A DNA stretch of 64,000 nucleotides from Dorea_A sp016295505 (GCF_039832105.1 NZ_JBDOHS010000007.1:62001-126000); one strand, 5' to 3'. Counted from the first letter of the stretch, positions 31,582 to 40,867 are shown. The notes: generated by a model not told the origin, from the letters alone. Program-made: numbers and translations.

Positions 31582-33354
31582 CTATGCATTCTTTTCCATA
31601 ACTCTGTGATAGAAGTTGTCAATATCAACCTTGTACATGTCCAGAAGCTGCAGATTGTCATTTGGAACATCATACTTGATCGCAATTACTTTTTCAAATA
31701 TTCCTTCCGCCTTCAGAACAGACATCGGCATTCCCATCGCAACCAGTTTCCGGCAGGCTTTATAAAGATACAGGATTACATCCATCATTTTAAACTGTTT
31801 TTCCAGCGATACACAGGTATCATCCTTGTGAAATGCATTCTGCTGCAAAAATCCCAGACGGATCACTCTTGCGATTTCCAGAATCAGTTTCTGATCATCC
31901 GGAAGCACATCTCCTCCGATCAGTTTTACAATTTCCATCAGACTGTTTTCCTGGTTCAGCAGCGTCATCATACGATTCCGGTAATCCAGGAATTTCGGTG
32001 ATACATGGTCTGAATACCATCCACTCAGGTCATTCAGATACTCACTGTAACTGGTCATCCAGTGGATCGCCGGGAAATGTCTTGCATACGCCAGAGATTT
32101 ATCCAATCCCCAGAAACAGCGCACGAAACGTTTTGTATTCTGTGTGACAGGTTCGGAAAAATCGCCACCCTGCGGGGAAACCGCTCCGATGATCGACACG
32201 GATCCTGTCGCTCCGTTCAGCGTCTGCATCATACCGGCTCTTTCATAGAACGCGGACAATCTGGACGCCAGATATGCCGGGAATCCTTCCTCTGCAGGCA
32301 TCTCCTCCAGACGTCCGGACAATTCCCGGAGCGCCTCTGCCCATCTGGATGTAGAATCCGCCATAATCGCCACATCATATCCCATATCACGATAATACTC
32401 TGCCAGGGTCAGTCCTGTGTAGATGGAAGCTTCACGCGCAGCTACCGGCATATTGGAAGTGTTGGCGATCAATGTAGTTCTGTCCATCAGCGGATTGCCC
32501 GACTTTGGATCCACCAGCTCAGAGAATTCTTCCAGAACCTGTGTCATCTCATTTCCACGTTCGCCACATCCGATATAGATAATAATGTCCGCATCAGACC
32601 ATTTTGCGATCTGATGCTGCGTCATCGTCTTTCCGGTACCGAATCCGCCCGGGATCGCCGCTGTTCCGCCCTTTGCGATTGGGAACATGGTATCCAGGAT
32701 ACGCTGTCCGGTTACCAGCGGGACACTCGCCGGAAATCTCTTACTTACCGGTCTTGGTACACGGATCGGCCACTTCTGCGTCATCGTAAGTTCCCGGATA
32801 TTTCCGTCCACAAGCTCTACTTTAACCAGAACGTCCTGTATCGTATATTTTCCATCCGGGACAACCGACACTACACGTCCTTCCACATCCGGAGGAACCA
32901 TACATCTGTGCATGATTGCACGCGTCTCCGGCACTTCTGCAATTACCATCCCCCCATGAACCAGGTCTCCTTCTTCTACCGTAATATGCGTGTCCCACTG
33001 CCTTACGGTATCCAGAGAATCTACGCTGACTCCGCGGGTAATAAATGCCCCGCCTTTTTCCGCAATCTGTTCAAGCGGCCGCTCGATTCCATCAAAGATA
33101 TTATCCAGGATTCCGGGCGCCAGTGTAACAGACACGGCAGATCCGGTTCCTTCTACGATCTCTCCCGGCTTTAATCCGGATGTTTCTTCATACACCTGTA
33201 TCGTCGTCAGATTCTTATCAAGGGAAATGACTTCTCCTACCAGCTTCTCATTTCCGACATAGACCATCTCTGACATTTTAAAGTCATGCTTTCCCTTCAG
33301 ATAGATAACAGGACCATTGATACCGTAGATTTTTCCGGTATTACGACTATTCAT
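31582..33354 (-). CDS. ntpA: V-type ATP synthase subunit A (catalytic)
   Basis: A 590-residue catalytic subunit. IPGGFGTGKTMTQHQIAKW is the Walker A motif; YIGCGERGNEMTQVLEEF and MADSTSRWAEALRELSGRLEEMPAEEG follow, and residues ~110-190 form the V-type 'bulge' region. The start is ATG 33354, after AGGAGGTGCAGGAG; it overlaps the end of ntpE by eight bases. A longer in-frame reading to 33423 lies inside ntpE and is not used. Confidence 0.97.
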   Translation of the reverse strand: MNSRNTGKIYGINGPVIYLKGKHDFKMSEMVYVGNEKLVGEVISLDKNLTTIQVYEETSGLKPGEIVEGTGSAVSVTLAPGILDNIFDGIERPLEQIAEKGGAFITRGVSVDSLDTVRQWDTHITVEEGDLVHGGMVIAEVPETRAIMHRCMVPPDVEGRVVSVVPDGKYTIQDVLVKVELVDGNIRELTMTQKWPIRVPRPVSKRFPASVPLVTGQRILDTMFPIAKGGTAAIPGGFGTGKTMTQHQIAKWSDADIIIYIGCGERGNEMTQVLEEFSELVDPKSGNPLMDRTTLIANTSNMPVAAREASIYTGLTLAEYYRDMGYDVAIMADSTSRWAEALRELSGRLEEMPAEEGFPAYLASRLSAFYERAGMMQTLNGATGSVSIIGAVSPQGGDFSEPVTQNTKRFVRCFWGLDKSLAYARHFPAIHWMTSYSEYLNDLSGWYSDHVSPKFLDYRNRMMTLLNQENSLMEIVKLIGGDVLPDDQKLILEIARVIRLGFLQQNAFHKDDTCVSLEKQFKMMDVILYLYKACRKLVAMGMPMSVLKAEGIFEKVIAIKYDVPNDNLQLLDMYKVDIDNFYHRVMEKNA

Positions 33355-33934
33355 CTCCTGCACCTCCTCTGAACATGAAATTGTGATATTCATTTTCCAA
33401 TGCACCTTTATATGCATGGTCAATCAGGATATTCCTTCCATGAATGACAGCTCTCACTCCGCCGATAAAATCTTCCCTGCTGACCGTAAGTGTCATTCCT
33501 GTATGCTCTTCCAGATATTCTTTTTTATCCGCATCAGACGGGTTGATATAGATTGTCATAGCTTCCCCGTTCGCATATTTTACAGATTTTTCAATATATT
33601 GTACCAGCATACGTTTATATTCTTCTGTCTGCATATATTCCTGCAGTTTTTCTTTTACTTCCACAAACAATTCTTTTTTCAGCGTTTTTCGCGTTTTACT
33701 GAAATCACGTTTCAGTTCCAGCTGAGCCTTGGACATTACCATATTCAGCTGTTGCTTTGCATTGACTCCCTCTGCCTTCACTCTGGTCTCAGACTGGCGG
33801 ATCGCTTCCGCACGATGCTGCTCAAATATATTCTCCAGCACTGTCTCATGCTGTTTCATAATGCGATTGCCTTCTGCCCGTGCTTCTTCCATCGCAGCTT
33901 CCTGTAGATGTGATATCTTTTCTTCTATTGTCAA
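33347..33934 (-). CDS. ntpE: V-type ATP synthase subunit E (peripheral stalk)
   Basis: A ~195-residue peripheral-stalk subunit: a long charged helix at residues 1-95 (EEKISHLQEAAMEEARAEGN, RKTLKKELFVEVKEKLQEY), then a globular C-terminal domain (GMTLTVSREDFIGGVRAV, NILIDHAYKGALE). The start is uncertain: TTG 33934 has AAGAAGG eight bases upstream, and GTG 33943 in frame is almost on top of it. I chose the TTG. Confidence 0.85.
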   Translation of the reverse strand: MTIEEKISHLQEAAMEEARAEGNRIMKQHETVLENIFEQHRAEAIRQSETRVKAEGVNAKQQLNMVMSKAQLELKRDFSKTRKTLKKELFVEVKEKLQEYMQTEEYKRMLVQYIEKSVKYANGEAMTIYINPSDADKKEYLEEHTGMTLTVSREDFIGGVRAVIHGRNILIDHAYKGALENEYHNFMFRGGAGDE

Positions 33935-34008
33935 GTATGTCACCTTCTTCCTGATTATTAGACCTGCAGAACCGGAAATCCCTGATTCCTCCTCTTTCCC
34001 TGCCGCAC

Positions 34009-34317
34009 TTACAGTTTCAGTCCAATTGCCTCATTTACATACGACGTGATAAACTCTTTCTTACGCCCGGTTCCATGTCTGTCCGGGATCTCGATCAACA
34101 GCGGCATATCTCTCTCCAGCTTGATCTCATCGATCAGATCCGGAAATTCTCTTCCAAACTTTTCTGTAAGAAGAATGATTCCGATCGTCGGATCTTCCAT
34201 AGCTGTTTCGATCGCTTCCCGCAATTCATCTCTCTCATGTACCACAATGCCGTCCACTCCTGCCAGACGCATTCCCGTCAGCGTATCGATATTATCACTG
34301 ATCAGATACATTTTCAT
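34009..34317 (-). CDS. ntpF: V-type ATP synthase subunit F
   Basis: A 102-residue central-stalk subunit with a Rossmann-like fold: YLISDNIDTLTGMRLAGVDGIVV, IGIILLTEKF, PLLIEIPDRHG. The gene start is one base past the ntpK stop, so translation is probably coupled. The size is normal for the family. Confidence 0.9.
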   Translation of the reverse strand: MKMYLISDNIDTLTGMRLAGVDGIVVHERDELREAIETAMEDPTIGIILLTEKFGREFPDLIDEIKLERDMPLLIEIPDRHGTGRKKEFITSYVNEAIGLKL

Positions 34318-34318
34318 C

Positions 34319-34750
34319 TTACAACTTACCTAAGATCATGAAGGAGATGATCAGTCCGTACAGACACACACCTTCTGCAAGACCTACGAAAATCAGAGAT
34401 TTACCAAGTGCGCTGGAATCTTCACTGATCGCACCAAGAGCTGCACTTGCGGCGCTTGCTACGGCAATTCCGCCGCCGACACAGGAGAGACCTGTTGACA
34501 ATGCTGCGGCAAGATAACCAAAGCCCGTTGCATTAGAAGCTGCAGCAGCCGCATCCGCCGCCTGTACCGGCTCTCCGCCAAACAACATGATTCCGGCAAC
34601 AAGACATGCTCCAAAGAAGAAAAACACATTGGTACCGATCGCTCTCTTATAACGTTTTTTCGTCTTCTGTCCGATCAGAAAATATCCAAACGGAATGATA
34701 ATGCTGAGCATTAAAGTTACAATAAGTAATAATTTTACGGTAGTGTTCAT
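34319..34750 (-). CDS. ntpK: V-type ATP synthase subunit K (rotor ring)
   Basis: A 143-residue membrane rotor subunit. There are four hydrophobic segments: residues ~5-27, ~41-58, ~75-105 (GFGYLAAALSTGLSCVGGG) and ~118-142 (LIFVGLAEGVCLYGLIISFMIL). The Glu in LAEGVCLYG is the ion-carrying carboxylate. Only one hairpin carries a Glu; the first, with the basic loop KTKKRYKRA, looks like a degenerate or targeting hairpin. Whether H+ or Na+ is carried is not decided by the sequence I can read. Confidence 0.88.
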   Translation of the reverse strand: MNTTVKLLLIVTLMLSIIIPFGYFLIGQKTKKRYKRAIGTNVFFFFGACLVAGIMLFGGEPVQAADAAAAASNATGFGYLAAALSTGLSCVGGGIAVASAASAALGAISEDSSALGKSLIFVGLAEGVCLYGLIISFMILGKL

Positions 34751-34778
34751 AATTCATATCCTCCTTATAATAGGGTCT

Positions 34779-36719
34779 TTATTGTTCTTTTCTGTTAAAT
34801 GGCTTGAATTCTCTTCCGGTTCCCCGATAGAAACGACTGAACATCTCATAATACTCCAGACGGAGAACCTGAATTCCTACGACCAGTCCTTCCAGGCCGC
34901 ATACCAGAATATTGCCCAGTACAAACACGATCCAGTTCGTACTTCCTTCTGTTGCGCCGGACAGCATCAGCACAACTTCCATCATCGCCGCATGGCTGAC
35001 TGCAAATGCACCGATTCTCACATATGAGATGGTATTGGAAAAATAACTCAGCATCGTTTCAAACAGTTCAAAGAATGCCTGCACGAAAAACATTACTTTT
35101 CCCTCTTCCATCTTTTTGTGCCGCTTCTCAACCAGATTACCAAGCGGTTCCTTAAATACAAACAATAAAACCGGTACTCCCAGGAACACTGCCATCATCA
35201 CATTGCCCGGAACCTTGTGTCCTGTCATATATAATACAATCGTAAGTACAAGGAACCCATAGAATACCAGACCTGCCAGTCCGTTATGCGAAAACAGCAG
35301 ATTTTCAAGATCATGCTTTTTTGCTGCATTGACCACATTAAAGATCATAACCAGTATATTCAGTGCCATACCAAATGCAATCGCAACAACGAACACTGTA
35401 TTCAGCTGACCGATAAACGGCAGATTTGTCATTGCCTCTACCGGCCGCAGCCATCTCGCTTCCAGAATATTCTCAAATCCAAACAGGCTTCCAAACATAA
35501 AACCGAAAAATGTAGAGAACAGACCTGCAATCGATATGATTCCTGCCAGGTTAATCTTTTTGATCAGATATAAAAGCCCTCCAAATACAAACAGACACAG
35601 TCCCTGTCCCACGTCACCAAACATCGCTCCGAAGATAAACGTATACGTCAATGCGACGAATATCGTCGGATCCATCTCATCCGATGCAGGGAGACCATAC
35701 ATACGAATAAACATTTCAAATGGTTTGAAAAACTTCGGGTTCTTAAGCTTGGTCGGTGGTTCGCCAAAAAATTTCTCCCGATCTTCTTCCACCACAACGA
35801 ATACTCTGTCATCCTTTTCTGATTCTTTCAGGAACTTCTTGACATCATCTTCCCCCATCCAGCCACAGAGAATATAATACTCTTCCTTCTCATCATCTTC
35901 TCCCTGGTCAATTCTGGCTGCGAGTTTCCTGACATCAAAATTATTTGACATGGACTCCAGCTTCTTCTGTGCACCGATCAGCTGTGGAGCATGGCTCTTC
36001 ATCAGCTTCTCTATCTTCTGATCGAGATCCTTCATCTCTTCCTGAACCTGATCAATCTCTTTTTGCAGTTCTTCACATGCCTGCTCCGGAGTTCCAATAT
36101 ATGCTGACGGAATAGAAATTCTTTCAAAATGAAGAGAATTAAACACCGTATCTACCCTGCTGGCATCCACATTCGCCACAAAATAGCATCCGTAAACATA
36201 ATTTTCATTCCTGGTACTCTGTACAAAGATCGCATTCAGATCATCAAACAGATATTTTTCCAGTCGCTTATAATAATCAACACCGATCCGCCCGAAACGA
36301 ACCTTCATATACTTGTACCGCAAAGACTTGTGCATATCCAGTTCCAGCGTTCGAAACGGTTCCAGCACACTCAATCGTTCTCTGAGATCGTCCGCCTGCT
36401 TCTTCAACAGCTCTTTCTTTTCCAACATATTTACATAATCATGATTAATATCCCGGATCATATCCAGCATCTCTTCTTTTGACATGGACGTATCAACCTT
36501 ACGATTGTCATCTCCGAGAAGAGCTGCAAACTGCTCAGCCTTTGCAAGCGGTTCTTTATATGGATTCACCTCTACAAACGGCTGCAGATTGTCTGTCGTC
36601 TTAAGCTCCGCAATCGCATTTTCCAACTGCATTTCATATTTGGACAAATATTGATCGCACACACGGTCAATATCGTTTCTCGGACCGCTGATGCTCAAAA
36701 ACTTCATCTTTACAATCAT
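34779..36719 (-). CDS. ntpI: V-type ATP synthase subunit I
   Basis: A 646-residue stator subunit. Residues ~1-330 are cytoplasmic, with coiled-coil segments (ACEELQKEIDQVQEEMKDLDQKI). The C-terminal half has about seven to eight membrane spans, from PTIFVALTYTFIFGAMFGDVGQG to VFVLGNILVCGLEGLVVGIQV, and the conserved IGAFAVSHAAMMEVVLML segment. The start codon overlaps the ntpC stop by four bases (ATGA). RBS AGGAGG. Confidence 0.93.
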   Translation of the reverse strand: MIVKMKFLSISGPRNDIDRVCDQYLSKYEMQLENAIAELKTTDNLQPFVEVNPYKEPLAKAEQFAALLGDDNRKVDTSMSKEEMLDMIRDINHDYVNMLEKKELLKKQADDLRERLSVLEPFRTLELDMHKSLRYKYMKVRFGRIGVDYYKRLEKYLFDDLNAIFVQSTRNENYVYGCYFVANVDASRVDTVFNSLHFERISIPSAYIGTPEQACEELQKEIDQVQEEMKDLDQKIEKLMKSHAPQLIGAQKKLESMSNNFDVRKLAARIDQGEDDEKEEYYILCGWMGEDDVKKFLKESEKDDRVFVVVEEDREKFFGEPPTKLKNPKFFKPFEMFIRMYGLPASDEMDPTIFVALTYTFIFGAMFGDVGQGLCLFVFGGLLYLIKKINLAGIISIAGLFSTFFGFMFGSLFGFENILEARWLRPVEAMTNLPFIGQLNTVFVVAIAFGMALNILVMIFNVVNAAKKHDLENLLFSHNGLAGLVFYGFLVLTIVLYMTGHKVPGNVMMAVFLGVPVLLFVFKEPLGNLVEKRHKKMEEGKVMFFVQAFFELFETMLSYFSNTISYVRIGAFAVSHAAMMEVVLMLSGATEGSTNWIVFVLGNILVCGLEGLVVGIQVLRLEYYEMFSRFYRGTGREFKPFNRKEQ

Positions 36720-37765
36720 TGAACCACACCTCCTAAGTATCCTAACGTCTCACCCTTCGACAAACCGTAGCGGATACATTCAAGGGCCGTTGTTAGTTTA
36801 TAGATTTCTTCTTCCTTCTGGAACAGATACGTATTAATAGTAGCGATTGAATATGGTTCTTTCCGCCTGTCTGAGATGTATAATTTTTCCAGATAGTCCT
36901 TATATATCTGTTCCAATGTCTTACTGACATCCTGATAATGGAATTTTTTCGCATAATAGGTCTTTTCCAGTTCCCGTTCAAACTGTTCCAGATTCGGAGT
37001 TTCCACCAGCTGCTTAAACTCCTCTGTTTTTATCTGGTAATGGATCGGAATCGTCATTGCATAGATGTCAGGCGGAAGCATGTGATAATACTTCTTCGCC
37101 CGATAGATCCACTGGATATTCAGAAGATCCACCTTCGATCCAATATCTCTGGTAAACAACTTTAATTCATTTTTCTTTAACAGATTCCTGCTCTTTTTCC
37201 ACATCATGGAAAAGTAATACAGATCCAGTGCCAGATCATAATCAAATAATGTTGCCGCTCCGGATTCCCTGAGTCTGTGAAGTGGCTCATAATATTCGGT
37301 ATCCTTCAGATTATCCACCAGTTCTTCAATATTTTTTGACGTGATCAGCCGGTCAATCGATATCTGAGAATACCTGTCAAAAAATTCCTTCTTATATTCA
37401 AGATCAAATGGCTTCTCATAATGATTAAATACAATACGAAGACAGTAATTGATCAGATCCACCTCATAACGCTTCCAGTATAATTTGAGGAATTTTTTCT
37501 GTTCCACTCCCGCAAACCGGAAGATTCTGGAGTAATCATCAAAAAGCGACTGATACAGTACTTTTTCCACATGCCTTCTGTGATATAAAGATATATCCAT
37601 TTTATTGATATATTCTGCATATGCCGGTTTTGCTTTCAGATATTCTATTGCTTCCGGCACGCTCCCAAGTCCTGCAATATTATCAAAATCCCGATCTGTA
37701 AGAAGCTTTGCGGACATTGCGCGAACCTTCGTCACGATTCCGCTGTATGCCATCACATTTCCCAT
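36716..37765 (-). CDS. ntpC: V-type ATP synthase subunit C
   Basis: A 349-residue socket subunit (V-ATPase d-like) that joins the central stalk to the K ring. AYSGIVTKVRAMSAKLLTDRDF, a helical repeat region with LKLYWKRYEVDLINYCLRI, and YLFQKEEEIYKLTTALECIRYGL near the C-terminus fit the family. ATG 37765 has AGAGGTG upstream; ATG 37753 is an alternative. Confidence 0.9.
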   Translation of the reverse strand: MGNVMAYSGIVTKVRAMSAKLLTDRDFDNIAGLGSVPEAIEYLKAKPAYAEYINKMDISLYHRRHVEKVLYQSLFDDYSRIFRFAGVEQKKFLKLYWKRYEVDLINYCLRIVFNHYEKPFDLEYKKEFFDRYSQISIDRLITSKNIEELVDNLKDTEYYEPLHRLRESGAATLFDYDLALDLYYFSMMWKKSRNLLKKNELKLFTRDIGSKVDLLNIQWIYRAKKYYHMLPPDIYAMTIPIHYQIKTEEFKQLVETPNLEQFERELEKTYYAKKFHYQDVSKTLEQIYKDYLEKLYISDRRKEPYSIATINTYLFQKEEEIYKLTTALECIRYGLSKGETLGYLGGVVQ

Positions 37766-37768
37766 GTC

Positions 37769-38080
37769 TTACACCTCTATTATATGTCTGATAATCTCCT
37801 GAACATATGCCTCGTGATTCTCTTCAAATTCCTTTTTCAGATTCTCGATCGTATCCTGATTCTTCTCTTTCTGTTCTTTCAGAATCTTATCTACCCTCTG
37901 CTCTGACTCTTTTCTTATCTTATCCACCCTTGCCTGCGTCTTTTCTTCAAGCTCCTGGTCAAACCGATCTCGTTTTGCCTGAATCTTTTTTTCGATCTCT
38001 GTCTTCTGAGCCTGGGCATGATCCACAATCGCTTCTGCTGTAGATTCAATATCCGCCAATCTTTCAATCACAGAATTCAT
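37769..38080 (-). CDS. V-type ATP synthase subunit H/G-like (peripheral stalk coiled coil)
   Basis: A 103-residue, almost wholly coiled-coil protein (IVDHAQAQKTEIEKKIQAKRDRFDQ, ARVDKIRKESEQRVDKILKEQKEKN), as expected for the stalk partner of subunit E. The start is ATG 38080 after AGGAGG. It is the first gene of the operon, with ntpC three bases downstream. Divergent trmB lies upstream. Confidence 0.82.
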   Translation of the reverse strand: MNSVIERLADIESTAEAIVDHAQAQKTEIEKKIQAKRDRFDQELEEKTQARVDKIRKESEQRVDKILKEQKEKNQDTIENLKKEFEENHEAYVQEIIRHIIEV

Positions 38081-38224
38081 AAGCCGCCTCCTGTTCAACT
38101 TATTATCAGGTCATACTCCTGATTTTAACCCATGGTATTATAATACTCTTATTTTTTCAAAATTCCATAGTAAATTTTACCAAAAAAAACATATTTGACA
38201 TTTTTCTAACAATCCTGGAAACGG

Positions 38225-38253
38225 TTGACTTTTCACCGATCAGGATATACACT
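38225..38253 (+). promoter_or_regulatory. Predicted trmB promoter
   Basis: TTGACT (38225-38230), a 17-bp spacer and TACACT (38248-38253). Confidence 0.6.
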
Positions 38254-38295
38254 AAAAAAAGTATGCAAAAGCTTGAAAACAGGGAGGTTCCGTTT

Positions 38296-38949
38296 ATGCG
38301 CCTTAGAAATATACCTCGCGCAGAAAGTGTTCTGAACGAGTGTAAAGAAGTTGTTAAGAATGAAAAAAACCACAAAGGAATCTGGCACGATACTTTTCAG
38401 AACTCCAATCCGATTCACATCGAGATCGGCATGGGAAAAGGTCAGTTCCTCTTAACCCTTGCTTCCAGGAATCCACATATCAACTACATAGGAATCGAAC
38501 GTTATTCCAGTGTTCTGCTGCGCGCCGTTGAAAAGTTCCAGACCATGGAAAACGCACCGACTAACATTCGTTTTATTTGTATGGATGCACATGAGATTGC
38601 AGAAGTATTTTCCCCCGGAGAGGTATCACGCATCTATCTGAACTTTTGCGATCCGTGGCCCAAGGCCAGACACGCAAGACGCCGTCTCACCTCTGAAGAA
38701 TTTTTCACCCAGTATGACAAAGTTCTGACCCCGGACGGCACCGTAGAATTCAAGACTGACAATCGCCAGCTTTTTGACTTTTCTGTCGAACAGCTTACCT
38801 CATCCAGAATGTTCTGCATTTCTGAGATTACTTATGATCTGCATCATGATGATACGATGAATCCCGGAAACATCATGACCGAATATGAAGAGAAATTCTC
38901 TTCCATGGGAAATCCCATCTTCAAACTGGTTGCAGTCAGACGATCTTAA
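38296..38949 (+). CDS. trmB: tRNA (guanine-N7-)-methyltransferase
   Basis: A 217-residue SAM-dependent enzyme making m7G46 in tRNA. IEIGMGKGQFLLTLASRNP is the SAM-binding motif; NFCDPWPKARHARRRL is the family's substrate-binding signature; VEFKTDNRQLFDFS follows. The start is ATG 38296 behind GGGAGG; an upstream in-frame ATG (38263) lacks an RBS. The gene is divergent from the V-ATPase operon. Confidence 0.95.
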   Translation: MRLRNIPRAESVLNECKEVVKNEKNHKGIWHDTFQNSNPIHIEIGMGKGQFLLTLASRNPHINYIGIERYSSVLLRAVEKFQTMENAPTNIRFICMDAHEIAEVFSPGEVSRIYLNFCDPWPKARHARRRLTSEEFFTQYDKVLTPDGTVEFKTDNRQLFDFSVEQLTSSRMFCISEITYDLHHDDTMNPGNIMTEYEEKFSSMGNPIFKLVAVRRS

Positions 38950-38990
38950 CATATATTAATATAGAAAACTCTATGTCTGGAAGTACCGTT

Positions 38991-39131
38991 ATGAACCAGA
39001 AAACCAGAAAATGTCTCCGCCAAAAGCTATGTAAATTCTCTTATCGCAGGAAACGTCTGAACAGGCGATGTTCCTGCCTACGTAAATCTCTGGATGAAGT
39101 CCTGCGGTTTCTTAATCCAGGATGTCAATAA
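38991..39131 (+). CDS. Possible small basic Cys-containing protein
   Basis: A 46-codon frame (52 from an in-frame ATG at 38973) reading NQKTRKCLRQKLCKFSYRR and continuing with several more Arg/Lys and Cys residues to end in FLNPGCQ. It has a very high positive charge and five cysteines. GGAAG lies 11 bases before ATG 38991, a weak RBS. No family is recognised. It fills most of the trmB-thioredoxin gap, so it may be a real microprotein, or this may be non-coding sequence that happens to be open. Confidence 0.3.
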   Translation: MNQKTRKCLRQKLCKFSYRRKRLNRRCSCLRKSLDEVLRFLNPGCQ

Positions 39132-39149
39132 AGAAAGGATGAATCCCAC

Positions 39150-39473
39150 ATGTTACATTTAACAGCCCGAAATTTTGAAACAGAAGTGAAAAAAAGTACT
39201 CTGCCGACAGTGGTTATGTTCTATGCGATCTGGTGCGGAAAGTGCGCCATGATGAAGCCCGTTATGGAACACCTGGAAGAAAAGTACCGGGGATCGATCA
39301 AGTTCTGTGAAGTTGAGATTGAAGAATCTGCTGTTCTTGCGGCAGAATACGAAGCTGACATCATCCCAACCTTCGTATTTTTTCATAACCGCGAACTGCT
39401 CGCCGTTATGAGGGGCGTCATAGACGAAGAACAATTTGAGGAACGCCTACAGAAAATCTTTAGAAATAGTTAA
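39150..39473 (+). CDS. Thioredoxin-like protein
   Basis: A 107-residue thioredoxin-fold protein with the active site YAIWCGKCAMMKP (WCGKC, where canonical thioredoxin has WCGPC) and the cis-proline motif ADIIPTFVFF. It has no signal peptide, so it is cytoplasmic. The Lys in place of Pro between the cysteines should alter the redox potential. There is no linked reductase. It may act as a specialised thiol oxidoreductase. Confidence 0.85.
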   Translation: MLHLTARNFETEVKKSTLPTVVMFYAIWCGKCAMMKPVMEHLEEKYRGSIKFCEVEIEESAVLAAEYEADIIPTFVFFHNRELLAVMRGVIDEEQFEERLQKIFRNS

Positions 39474-39552
39474 GGCATATTTTCTTTGCAAATATACCTG
39501 TATATGCTATATTAAGGTAGTATCCAGGAAAAATATTGAATGAAAAGGAGGC

Positions 39553-40788
39553 ATGGTGATTACACCACGCATTATGAAAAAGTTTAAAAAAGTATTGCCG
39601 GTTATGATGGCAGCTGTACTTACATTCGGAAGTATTCCTATGACAGTCTGTGCAGACAGCTCAAAAGTCGTAACTCTCGGCGCCAATTTAACAGAAGAAC
39701 AAAAGACTTCTATGTATGAATATTTCGGAACTTCAGCAGACGAAGTAGCAACTATAGAAGTTACCAACGCAGATGAACGCAAATACATGGAGGGTATCGC
39801 TTCCGAAGCACAGATCGGAACCCGCACTTACAGCTGCTCTTATGTAGAACCTACCAGCAGCGGCGGTGTACAGGTAAAAGTGGCAAATCTCACTTACGTA
39901 ACGAGTGCCATGATCTCCAGTACACTTTTAACATCCGGTGTAGAAAATTGTAACGTTGTTGCTGCTTCTCCAATAGAAGTATCCGGAACCGGTGCTCTGA
40001 CGGGAATCATGATGGCTTATGAAGCTGCCAGCGGCGAAACACTGGATGAGGGGCAGAAAGAAGCTGCCACTCAGGAACTGGTTACGACCGGAGAACTTGC
40101 AGATGCGATCGGCAGCGAACAGGCAACAGATCTGATGAACAAGGTCAAAGAAGAAGTAATCGAAGATAATATTAGTAGTCCGGAAGAGATTCAGGGTGTT
40201 GTTCAGGATGCTGCTGATTCTTACAACATCACACTTACCGAAGATCAGATGAACAAGATTGTCTCTCTGATGGAATCCATCTCCCAGTATGATTATGATG
40301 TAAAAGCATTAAAAAACACACTGGATAATCTCAGTGGCAAAGACAACGGCTTTTTCTCCAATCTCTGGTCATCTATCAAAGGAATCTTTACAGGCGGTGA
40401 CAGTGATGGTGGTATCATCAGCCAGACAAAGGATGACCTACTCGGTGATAATGCTATTATAGACAGTACCCTGGACGCCGTTCAGAGTGCTGCTGACGGT
40501 GATGATGACGGTGGTTTCTGGAGCAAGATCGTTAATTTCTTCAAAGATCTTTTCGGCGGCAACGATGATGCTGATGACAGCGAAGACGCTTCTGAAGATG
40601 ATGCAGCCGCAACGGAAGACATTGACGATTCAGACACGGTTGACTCCGATGCCGGTCAGGATATTGACGGATCCGACGATACTGACACTACTGATACAGA
40701 CACAGATGGTTCTGATGATTCTTCTCAGGAAGACTCCGGACTGGTAATCGACAATGACTCTGCCGATTCCGATGATACAGCTAATTAA
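39553..40788 (+). CDS. Secreted DUF1002 domain protein with acidic tail
   Basis: A 411-codon frame. A signal peptide is clear: MKKFKKVLPVMMAAVLTF and then MTVCA before DSSKVV. Residues ~35-265 match DUF1002 (VVTLGANLTEEQKTSMYEYFG, GIMMAYEAASGETL, YNITLTEDQMNKIVSLM). The last ~75 residues are extremely Asp/Ser/Glu-rich, low-complexity and probably disordered or cation-binding. AAGGAGG at 39545-39551 is too close to ATG 39553; GTG 39556 is a likely alternative start, and ATG 39574 (MKKFKK) a further one. The function is unknown. Confidence 0.8.
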   Translation: MVITPRIMKKFKKVLPVMMAAVLTFGSIPMTVCADSSKVVTLGANLTEEQKTSMYEYFGTSADEVATIEVTNADERKYMEGIASEAQIGTRTYSCSYVEPTSSGGVQVKVANLTYVTSAMISSTLLTSGVENCNVVAASPIEVSGTGALTGIMMAYEAASGETLDEGQKEAATQELVTTGELADAIGSEQATDLMNKVKEEVIEDNISSPEEIQGVVQDAADSYNITLTEDQMNKIVSLMESISQYDYDVKALKNTLDNLSGKDNGFFSNLWSSIKGIFTGGDSDGGIISQTKDDLLGDNAIIDSTLDAVQSAADGDDDGGFWSKIVNFFKDLFGGNDDADDSEDASEDDAAATEDIDDSDTVDSDAGQDIDGSDDTDTTDTDTDGSDDSSQEDSGLVIDNDSADSDDTAN

Positions 40789-40793
40789 ATTAC

Positions 40794-40840
40794 ATTGAAA
40801 AAAATGGACTGCCGCAATACGGCAGTCCGTTTTTTTCAAT
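40794..40840. terminator. Bidirectional terminator between the DUF1002 gene and glgB
   Basis: A long stem ATTGAAAAAAATGGACTGCCG closed by CAATA against CGGCAGTCCGTTTTTTTCAAT, with A and T runs on both sides. It serves both convergent genes. Confidence 0.92.
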
Positions 40841-40867
40841 GCTCACACCAAGCACTTCCTTATAATA

